The notes under the pieces: generated by a model
The model's input: only the letters and a program-made list of their open reading frames with translations
What the model was told of the DNA's origin: nothing
Database searches by the model: none
Shown here: one piece after another, positions 49,863-57,698 of the stretch
How positions within the stretch are numbered: the stretch's first letter is position 1
Layout: each line of letters opens with the position of its first letter
Assembly (NCBI RefSeq): GCF_943192895.1
Contig: NZ_CALPCB010000002.1
Span: 1-64,000, forward strand
DNA from: Veillonella_A intestinalis
Lineage (GTDB): Bacteria > Bacillota > Negativicutes > Veillonellales > Veillonellaceae
Direction: 5' to 3'
DNA length: 64,000 nucleotides
Made by a program: the position numbers and the translations under genes

Positions 49863-50873
49863 ATGGAAGAAACAATTCGCTTAGTTCATGGTAATGGTGG
49901 TCGTTTTAGCCATGAATTAATGGAGCGATATATCATGCCTCATTTTAAAAATGATACATTAGCCAAGCTTCATGATGGTGCTCAGTTTGTTGTGCCGGCT
50001 GGTCGTATGGCTTTTACAACAGACTCTTATGTAGTGACACCACAATTTTTCCCTGGTGGCAATATTGGTAAATTGGCTGTTTGTGGTACTGTTAACGATT
50101 TAGCTATGAATGGAGCTAAGCCTTTATATCTTAGTTGTGGTCTTATTTTAGAAGAAGGGTTACCTGTTAAGACTTTAGATACCATTTTAGCTACTATGGC
50201 ACAAATGGCTAAGGAAGCTGGTGTAACTATAGTTACTGGTGATACGAAGGTTGTTGAAAAAGGCGCTGTCGATGGATTATACATTAATACGGCCGGAGTT
50301 GGTATGATTCCAGACCATATTCACATTGATCCTGAGCGCGTTAAACCGGGCATGAAAATTATTGTATCAGGATCCATAGGTGATCATGCGATTGCTGTTA
50401 TGGGGAGCCGTTATGAATTAGCTTTGCCTGAAACGATTAAAACAGATTGTGCGCCCCTTAATCATATGGTTATGGCTGTACTTGAAGCTGTAGGTGATAA
50501 TGTAGCTGTTATGCGTGATCCAACACGAGGTGGTTTAGCCACGACTCTGTATGAAATTGCTGACCAAGGGCAAGTGGGAATACGTATTGATGAAGAAAAA
50601 GTGCCTATTCATGAAGAAGTTGTATCTGTGTGCAGTATTTTAGGATATGATCCGTTGTATTTGGCTAATGAAGGAAAAGCTGTTTTTGTAGTAGAGGCTG
50701 AAGCTGTTGAAACCGTACTTGATATCCTTCATAAGACTGAATATGGTCAAGAAGCTGTTTGCATTGGTGAAACATTAAGTAGTAACGTAGGCAAAGTAGG
50801 CCTTAAAACAGCTCTTGGTGGAGTGCGCTTGCTTGATCAGTTAGGTGAGGATCAGGTGCCTAGAATTTGTTAG
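49863..50873 (+). CDS. hypE: hydrogenase maturation protein HypE
   Basis: A 336-residue AIR-synthase-like enzyme that dehydrates the carbamoyl group on its C-terminal cysteine to thiocyanate. The N-terminus LVHGNGGR and the ATP-binding TGDTKVVEKG fit the family. The protein ends in VPRIC, the exact carbamoyl-accepting tail of HypE. TAGGAGG precedes the ATG, 10 bases after hypD. It is the last gene of the operon, with a terminator about 85 bases on. Confidence 0.97.
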   Translation: MEETIRLVHGNGGRFSHELMERYIMPHFKNDTLAKLHDGAQFVVPAGRMAFTTDSYVVTPQFFPGGNIGKLAVCGTVNDLAMNGAKPLYLSCGLILEEGLPVKTLDTILATMAQMAKEAGVTIVTGDTKVVEKGAVDGLYINTAGVGMIPDHIHIDPERVKPGMKIIVSGSIGDHAIAVMGSRYELALPETIKTDCAPLNHMVMAVLEAVGDNVAVMRDPTRGGLATTLYEIADQGQVGIRIDEEKVPIHEEVVSVCSILGYDPLYLANEGKAVFVVEAEAVETVLDILHKTEYGQEAVCIGETLSSNVGKVGLKTALGGVRLLDQLGEDQVPRIC

Positions 50874-50956
50874 CTAATTACGAAAGCAGATATAGTTAAA
50901 AAGTTTAACTTTAGCTTGATAGATCTTTACGTATTAAAAAAGTAAATAATACATAG

Positions 50957-50992
50957 AAAATAGTCGTAAAAAGAGTTTACGACTATTTTTTA
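50957..50992 (+). terminator. terminator after hyp operon
   Basis: AAATAGTCGTAAA pairs with TTTACGACTATTT around AAGAG, followed by TTTA. The rest of the 570-base gap to the adhesin gene has no gene, only the palindrome and promoter listed below. Confidence 0.9.
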
Positions 50993-50999
50993 TGAATAT

Positions 51000-51022
51000 A
51001 CATTACACGATTCGTGTAATGT
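51000..51022. promoter_or_regulatory. perfect 23-bp palindrome, candidate operator
   Basis: ACATTACACGA and TCGTGTAATGT flank a single T: 11-base perfect arms with almost no loop, so it reads as a protein-binding site rather than an RNA hairpin. It lies about 150 bases before the adhesin promoter. A near-copy of its core lies at 24296. Confidence 0.55.
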
Positions 51023-51167
51023 TAGACAGGGTGTATATGAAGACCTAATGAGTTGATAAAACCAATTAATATGCGCTTATTAAGAGCTTTAATTATCAGG
51101 TTTTATGAGTTTAATTTATTTATGTACACTACAAAAATACATCTGGGGGTAAAAAGTCTATTGGTAA

Positions 51168-51197
51168 TTGACTATATTGAATTATTTAGTCTATGAT
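51168..51197 (+). promoter_or_regulatory. promoter of first adhesin gene
   Basis: TTGACT (51168-51173), an 18-base spacer and TATGAT (51192-51197). It gives a leader of about 245 bases before the start codon. Confidence 0.5.
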
Positions 51198-51213
51198 AGT
51201 GGAGGAAGAGTAT

Positions 51214-51225
51214 ATGAAAATTTAG
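51214..51225 (+). other. possible three-codon upstream ORF
   Basis: GGAGGA (51201-51206), seven bases, then ATG AAA ATT TAG: a minimal reading frame (M-K-I-stop) with a good ribosome binding site in the adhesin leader. It may load ribosomes and affect the leader, or be a chance match. Confidence 0.3.
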
Positions 51226-51447
51226 TTAATGAGATAATATACTCGCGTAGATTAAAAAATTAAAAACTTTATGTTACGAGGAAGGGATAGCTTAGTTTGG
51301 AGGGGATAGTAAAAGAGTTGGAAGGTAAAAATTTGTTTTATCTTTTTGTTGTGTGTCATGTATGAAGTTTTAGGATTAGGTTCAGTTTTGATTGTAATAT
51401 TTAAATGAAAGTGTATTTACTTTTTATATTTAAAGTGAGGTAAAGGT

Positions 51448-54400
51448 ATGAAGTCTAGTAAAGATAAACATATTTTATCTAAATTAATTGCTGCTACATT
51501 GATGGGGACTGTTGGATTATCTATGTATACTGTAGATGCTGTTGATACTTTGCAATATGTAAGTATTAATTCTACAAAAGAGGCGAATAAGGATAATTCT
51601 CAGGCTGGTGTTGAAGGCCAAGGTAGAGATGTAGTAATTATTGGTCCCAATACAATCGGTAATAATAATTTAAATTATAATGCTGTTATTGTAGGATCTA
51701 ATAATACCGCAAAAAATTTGAATTATAAAAAGGAAACTAATGAAGTAACAGAAACGTTTGTTAATGGTCTAGCTATAGTAGGTAATAATAATTATGTAAA
51801 AGATGCCGCTTTGTTGGGTGATAAGAATATTGTTACGGGTACAAATGCGGTTGTTGTTGGTGATTTTAATAAGAATTACGGAGAACACGCAGTAAATATT
51901 GGCTATATGACAACAACTAATGGTGTAGACTCTATTGCTATAGGTCGTTTTGCTAAGGGGCCTACTACTTCAGCGATTGCAGTTGGTGCTTATAGTGAAA
52001 CGCAGCAAGTGGGCTCTGTAGCACTTGGTAATGGAGCGATTGCAAAATCCAATGGTGTCGCTATTGGTTACAAGAGTATTGCGGATAGAACTGGTGGCGA
52101 AGTAGGGTATTTTTCTACGTATGATACAACGGATAGAGCTGCATTGGCAGAAAAAATTGGTAAAAAAGCTGATTATGACCGGATTGTTGCTACTATTCAA
52201 AAGCATGCTGATTTAGCGCAAAAAGAGAAAGAATATAATAACTATATTAGTGAACGACAAAAGAATCAGGATTTGCTAAATTCTGAGATGCAAAATTTAT
52301 ATAAATATGATAAAGATAAAGATAAATATCAAGCTAGCTTAGAAAAAATCAAAGAATATGGTCGTTTAGTTAATGAGCAAAGTGAAGGTGAAATTTCACT
52401 TAGACAAATTATATCTAAAACTAATAATCCTGATTATAAAGAATTAGATGATGCACGGAATGAATATTATAATTTATTTGCCCCTTATGCATCTATTATG
52501 GGGGCTGTTTCGGTTGGTAATCGAGAAGAAGGTATTTATCGTCAAATTACAGGTGTAGCCGCAGGCTCTGAAGATACTGACGCAGTCAATGTAGCACAAT
52601 TAAAAGCTGCGCGTGTTGAAATAATAGCAGGTGAGAATATTAGTAGCGTTGAGAGTGATATTTCAAAAGGCTATACAGAATATAAAGTAAATGCAGTAGA
52701 TACAAAGATTACTAATGTAGCTTTTGACAAAGATACTAACACCTTGTCAATTACTACTAATAATGATGAACAACCTTTTGCTGTTACGGATATTGCTTCG
52801 AAGGATGATGTTACAACGGCTGTAGGTAATTCATCGTGGACACTTGGTGTTGCAAAAGTTACTTCTATTACAACTGTTGGTGATGGTGAAGCAACTGCTG
52901 TTGGTACTCCTACAGAGATTAAAAATGGTAATACAGTAACGTTACGTGCAGAACGTGGTATTAAATTAAATCAAGATGGCACTAACATTGATATTGGTTT
53001 AAAATATATCGATGTTGATCCTGCTGTAGATGCGCAACCGCTAGCTATTTCTGATGCAAAAGCTTCTGGCGGTGGCACATTGGCTGTAGGTCAAAATAGC
53101 ATTGCTGATGGTCACCAAGGTACAGCTGTTGGTCTTACTTCACATGCAGGGGAATATTCCTTGGCAGTAGGTGCTCATGCTGATGCAAGTGCTTTTCGTT
53201 CGATTGCATTAGGTTATAATACTCAAGCTGGTCAATATGGGGTAGCTACTGGTAGTCATGCAAAAGCAGTTGGAAATCAATCCGTTGCTATAGGTACTTT
53301 CACTGTGACTAATGGTACTAATTCTATTGGTATTGGTCTTAGTACTAAAAAAGATGGGGCTACTTCTGATGCTCCAGATCAATACTTACCTAAAACAAAT
53401 AGCGAGAAAGCGATTGCGATTGGTGCAGGTTCTTATGTTGGCGAAAAAGCTACGAATTCAACAGTTATTGGGGTAGGCAATAAAATTATGGGCGGAACAA
53501 CTAATACGTCTAATAATGCAGTACTTCTTGGTACCTTATCATCAATCACAGAAGGTCGATTTAGCTTATTATTGGGGAATATGGCAAGCATTAATAAATC
53601 TCAGAACGCTGTAGGTGTTGGTAGTCAATCGAATGTAGGTAACTCCCTTGCTGGTACAGCTGTAGGTTATTTAGCTACTGTTACAAATGCAGCGCAAGGT
53701 ACTGCTGTTGGTGGCGGAAGTAAGGTAACTGCCGCTCAGGCTACAGCACTAGGTGGTAGTAGTGAAGTCTCCACGGTACAAGGCGTGGCAGTTGGTTATT
53801 CCTCTTATACAACTGGTGCACAAGGGGTATCGATTGGTTCTGAAACTAATACGACTGCTTCACGTGGGGTTGCATTAGGATATATGTCTAATGCGAATAC
53901 TGAAAAAGGGATTGTTGGATATAATCCATTAACAAATACTGTCTTTGAAGGGGATACTGATGCGGCTCTTGCAGGTACTTTAGGTAAGGCTGAAGAATAT
54001 AATGCTAAATCAAAAGTATATAATGAAAAATTACAAGTTTATTTAGAAAAAAATGCTGCATATGAAAAGAGCAAGACAGCTGCAAATAGAGAGGCTAGGG
54101 AGGCTGCGGCCATAGAATTTAATGCTGCTGATGCAGATTTAAAATCTCTTATATCAACTTACAAGAGTGGTTATGGTGCAGTATCTGTTGGTAAGGAAGG
54201 TTATACTCGACAAATTACCAATGTTGCTGCTGGTACAGCTGATAGCGATGCAGTGAATGTTATGCAATTAAAACAGCTTCGCGCAACCGGTATTAATTAC
54301 TCTGGCGATGATACGACAGTTATTCACCGTGATTTAGGTGATGAGTTAACTATTGCTGGTGGGGCGGATGTATCCACTGCAGAAGCAAAAGCTAAGTTAA

Positions 54401-57165
54401 CTACTGGCAATATTGGTGTGGTGGCTAATGATACTACTGATGGTTTAGAGCTTAAATTAGCTAAGGATATTAACTTGACTGCTGATGGTAGTGTGGCCTT
54501 TGGTACGGCTGCTACAGCACCAAAAGTAGATGTGTCTGGTTTAACTATTTCTGATCAGTTAAAATTCACTAATGCGGGCATTTTGGCAGGTAATCAGATA
54601 GTAGATAATATGAAGAGTGCTATTTCTGATAAAGCTGGGGACACATTCTCTGATAAGCTAGATGCAGCTCTTGCTACTAATGCTAATTCAGCAGTTAATG
54701 TAGGTGACTTAAATAGTGTAACTGATGAGCTAGCAGATAAAATTGGTGATGCCAATACAGCAGCAGAAAGTAAACTTGGCAAATTTACTGTAGGTACAGA
54801 TGCAGCAGCACAAGAGAAGGGCATTGCCGTGGATAAAGATAATACACGTTTTGACATTTTAGGTGCTAATGAAAACATTACTACAGCAATAGAAGAACGT
54901 CAGGTTAAAATAGGTTTAGCTAATACATTAAATTTAACAGATGCTGGATCCATATCCTTTGGTAATGGCGCGAATGCACCAAAAGTAGATGCCACTGGTT
55001 TAACTATTTCTGATAAGCTAAAATTCACTACTGCTGGCATTTCAGCAGGTGACCAAACAATAGACAATGTGAAGAGTGCGATTGCTGGTAAAGATGGCGC
55101 TAAATTTACGGATAAATTGAATGCGGCTAATGAATCTAATCCTAATTCAGCAGTTAATGTAAGTGATCTCAAACAAACTGCTGAGGTCTTAGCAGGTCAG
55201 ATTGGTGATATCAATACAGCTGCTAATAGCAAGTTAGAAAGCTTCGTAGTGGGGGCTGATAAAAATGCCACTGCTGCAGGTATTACAGTAGACAAAGGTA
55301 CTGAAGGTAAAACAAATCGCTTTGATATTGTAGGAGCCAATGAAAATATTACAACAAAAGTTAATGATAACACGATTGAAGTGGGCTTAGCTAAGGATCT
55401 TACATTAACTGATGGTAGTATAACTACTACTACAAAAGATGGCATTACGACTAAAGTTGATGGCACAGGCGTAACAATTACACCAAGTAATGGTGATGCA
55501 ACTAAAACTGTATCCTTAACTAATGAAGGCCTTAACAATGGTGGTAACAAAATTACCAATGTAGCAGATGGTGACGTAAGTGCTAATTCTAAAGATGCTG
55601 TAAATGGTAGCCAATTGCATGCTGTTAAAGAAGAGTTAAAGGGCGATATCAATAAGCTAGAAAGCAAATTGGGCGCAGCTGGTGATTTAACTAAAGTTGA
55701 CCAGAATGGTAATCCAATTGATGACAGTAAACTGGTTACTGGCAATGATGGCAAGAATTACAACCCATCTGATGTTGATGAAAATGGCAACCCTAAAGAT
55801 GGTGCTAAGCCTGTTGAGTCTACCTTAGGTTCTGGTGCTGGTACTAGTGGTCTAGGTCTAGATAATAAGGATAATAGTAAACCTATTACTGAACAAGAAG
55901 CTAAAGACATTGTTGGTGGCACGCCAGGTGCAGATGGACAACCAGGTAAAGATGGTCTATTAGACAAAATTGGCCCATCTTTGAGTAATTTAGCTACAAT
56001 TAAAGACCTTCAAGCCGTAGCACAAGCTGGTCTTGACTTCGGTGGTGACACTGGTGATACAGCACATCGTGCATTAAGCCAAAAATTAACTGTTAATGGT
56101 GGCATTTCCAATGAAGAACAATTAACTGATAACAATATTGGTGTTGTTTCTAATGGTAAAGATACATTAACTGTTAAATTGGCTAAAGATATCAATCTTG
56201 GCAAAGATGGCAGTGTAACAACTGGTAATACAAGTATTAATAATGATGGTCTTACTGTAAAAGGTGAAGACGGCAACCCTGGCACTACTGTTGGTTCCGA
56301 TGGTATGGTTGTTAATGGTGATGATGGCAAACCAGCTACAATTGTTGGTAAAGATGGCATTTCCACAAATGGCAAAGATGGTATCTCTGTTAATGGTGAA
56401 GATGGTTCTTCTACAACAATCAAGCCTGATGGTGTAACATCTAAAGATCCTAATGGCAATTCTACAGTTCTTGGCCCTAATGGCGTAGAAGTGAAGGATA
56501 AAGATGGCAATACTGTTGTAACAATTAATGACAAAGGTATTTCTAATAATAATGGCGGTCCAACTAACTTAAATGATGGTTTAAGTGTACCTGGTGGTTT
56601 AGTTGTTCTTCCTGGTGAACAAGTAAATGGTCAATACGTTCCAGGCACTGGCACAATTAGTGCTGAAGGTAATCGTATTCAAAATGTAGCACATGGCATT
56701 GAACCAAATGATGCTGTAAATGTAGGTCAATTAAGTGGTGTAAAACGTGATCTTAACAACCGTATGAATACGATTGGTGCTCACGCTGCTGCTATGGCTG
56801 CTTTACATCCAATGGAATACTTGGAAGAAGAAAAATTATCCATTGCGGCTGGTGTTGGTACATTCCAAAGCAAACAAGCTGTGGCAGTCGGTGCGTTCTA
56901 CCGTCCAAATGATGATACAATGTTCAGTGTTGGTGGTTCTTTCGGTGGTAATGAAAACATGTTTAATGTTGGTGTTTCTTTACGTGTAGGTCAAGATAGT
57001 GACTATGCAAAAGGGGCACAGAATTATAAACAAGCTCCACTTAGTACGTTGACTGTTCTTGACGATAAAGTGAATACTCTTGAAAAAGAAAATGCTGCAT
57101 TAAAAGATCAGTTAGAAGAACAACGCGAACAGATTAAATTGTTAATGGAACGTTTAGGTATGTAA
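51448..57165 (+). CDS. trimeric autotransporter adhesin 1 (YadA-like, 1905 aa)
   Basis: A very large type Vc secreted adhesin. Order: signal peptide (about 1-31); a YadA-like head of 14-residue AIGxxA repeats (about 60-215); a helical insert (about 216-350); a DAVNVAQL neck (about 377); a second head (about 545-820) with a second helical insert (about 820-908) and neck; a stalk with two to three copies of a 155-residue repeat (from about 1000) built on KVD.TGLTISD.LKF and ANENITT; a Gly/Asp-rich segment (about 1595-1705); a last neck; and a YadA anchor (about 1780-1849). Unusually, 56 residues follow the anchor and form a leucine-rich coiled coil ending LMERLGM. It has its own promoter and terminator and no dedicated partner gene. 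Likely role: adhesion, coaggregation, biofilm. Confidence 0.93.
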   Translation: MKSSKDKHILSKLIAATLMGTVGLSMYTVDAVDTLQYVSINSTKEANKDNSQAGVEGQGRDVVIIGPNTIGNNNLNYNAVIVGSNNTAKNLNYKKETNEVTETFVNGLAIVGNNNYVKDAALLGDKNIVTGTNAVVVGDFNKNYGEHAVNIGYMTTTNGVDSIAIGRFAKGPTTSAIAVGAYSETQQVGSVALGNGAIAKSNGVAIGYKSIADRTGGEVGYFSTYDTTDRAALAEKIGKKADYDRIVATIQKHADLAQKEKEYNNYISERQKNQDLLNSEMQNLYKYDKDKDKYQASLEKIKEYGRLVNEQSEGEISLRQIISKTNNPDYKELDDARNEYYNLFAPYASIMGAVSVGNREEGIYRQITGVAAGSEDTDAVNVAQLKAARVEIIAGENISSVESDISKGYTEYKVNAVDTKITNVAFDKDTNTLSITTNNDEQPFAVTDIASKDDVTTAVGNSSWTLGVAKVTSITTVGDGEATAVGTPTEIKNGNTVTLRAERGIKLNQDGTNIDIGLKYIDVDPAVDAQPLAISDAKASGGGTLAVGQNSIADGHQGTAVGLTSHAGEYSLAVGAHADASAFRSIALGYNTQAGQYGVATGSHAKAVGNQSVAIGTFTVTNGTNSIGIGLSTKKDGATSDAPDQYLPKTNSEKAIAIGAGSYVGEKATNSTVIGVGNKIMGGTTNTSNNAVLLGTLSSITEGRFSLLLGNMASINKSQNAVGVGSQSNVGNSLAGTAVGYLATVTNAAQGTAVGGGSKVTAAQATALGGSSEVSTVQGVAVGYSSYTTGAQGVSIGSETNTTASRGVALGYMSNANTEKGIVGYNPLTNTVFEGDTDAALAGTLGKAEEYNAKSKVYNEKLQVYLEKNAAYEKSKTAANREAREAAAIEFNAADADLKSLISTYKSGYGAVSVGKEGYTRQITNVAAGTADSDAVNVMQLKQLRATGINYSGDDTTVIHRDLGDELTIAGGADVSTAEAKAKLTTGNIGVVANDTTDGLELKLAKDINLTADGSVAFGTAATAPKVDVSGLTISDQLKFTNAGILAGNQIVDNMKSAISDKAGDTFSDKLDAALATNANSAVNVGDLNSVTDELADKIGDANTAAESKLGKFTVGTDAAAQEKGIAVDKDNTRFDILGANENITTAIEERQVKIGLANTLNLTDAGSISFGNGANAPKVDATGLTISDKLKFTTAGISAGDQTIDNVKSAIAGKDGAKFTDKLNAANESNPNSAVNVSDLKQTAEVLAGQIGDINTAANSKLESFVVGADKNATAAGITVDKGTEGKTNRFDIVGANENITTKVNDNTIEVGLAKDLTLTDGSITTTTKDGITTKVDGTGVTITPSNGDATKTVSLTNEGLNNGGNKITNVADGDVSANSKDAVNGSQLHAVKEELKGDINKLESKLGAAGDLTKVDQNGNPIDDSKLVTGNDGKNYNPSDVDENGNPKDGAKPVESTLGSGAGTSGLGLDNKDNSKPITEQEAKDIVGGTPGADGQPGKDGLLDKIGPSLSNLATIKDLQAVAQAGLDFGGDTGDTAHRALSQKLTVNGGISNEEQLTDNNIGVVSNGKDTLTVKLAKDINLGKDGSVTTGNTSINNDGLTVKGEDGNPGTTVGSDGMVVNGDDGKPATIVGKDGISTNGKDGISVNGEDGSSTTIKPDGVTSKDPNGNSTVLGPNGVEVKDKDGNTVVTINDKGISNNNGGPTNLNDGLSVPGGLVVLPGEQVNGQYVPGTGTISAEGNRIQNVAHGIEPNDAVNVGQLSGVKRDLNNRMNTIGAHAAAMAALHPMEYLEEEKLSIAAGVGTFQSKQAVAVGAFYRPNDDTMFSVGGSFGGNENMFNVGVSLRVGQDSDYAKGAQNYKQAPLSTLTVLDDKVNTLEKENAALKDQLEEQREQIKLLMERLGM

Positions 57166-57237
57166 ATTAATCCATTTAGTTAAAACTATTATTTCATTCT
57201 AAAATAATAGGAATTTAGAGATTAAATGCAAAAAACG

Positions 57238-57277
57238 AAGAGAGTCACTCGATTTAAATCTAGTGACTCTCTTTTTA
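57238..57277 (+). terminator. terminator after adhesin 1
   Basis: AAGAGAGTCACT pairs with AGTGACTCTCTT, with a GATTTAAATC palindrome in the loop, followed by TTT. The rest of the gap to adhesin 2 is very AT-rich and has no gene. Confidence 0.9.
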
Positions 57278-57471
57278 TTATAAATTAACTAAAATTACGG
57301 ATATTTAGATTATTCATTTCGTGGAAAAATAAATTTTAAAAATTTTTAATTGAAAATAAAGAAGTCCTGAAAATATTGAATTTAAAGCATTTTTTTAGAT
57401 AGATGGTAGTGCGTTTTTGATAATTGAGAATTAAAATGATAAACGAAAAGTGGATTTTAAAATTAGTACAT

Positions 57472-57499
57472 TTGACTTATGAATAATTAGTGATATACT
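57472..57499 (+). promoter_or_regulatory. promoter of second adhesin gene
   Basis: TTGACT (57472-57477), a 16-base spacer and TATACT (57494-57499) preceded by TGA. The leader to the start codon is about 190 bases. Confidence 0.6.
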
Positions 57500-57698
57500 T
57501 TATATCGTAAATAAAGATTATTCCAATTTAATCATCATTTAAAAACATGTTAACTAAAATGTACAAATTTAGTTGTTAGTTGATAATAATATAAACGCTG
57601 ATAATATAATAATTTTATAATAAAATGTAATTATATTATCAATTTATATTAGATGATGATTAAGTAGAAAAAGTGATGTGTGTCTGGTGAGGTGTGAA

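Noticed and set aside
44078..51175. Shared GGTAATTGACTAT 13-mer before scfA and before adhesin 1
   Set aside because: A single 13-base match in an AT-rich 64 kb window is expected by chance, and it contains a -35-like sequence.
54594..56534. Long minus-strand open frames inside adhesin 1
   Set aside because: They arise from the repetitive, Gly/Asn/Thr-rich codons of the plus-strand gene, have Ser/Pro/Leu/Val-rich composition and no ribosome binding sites.
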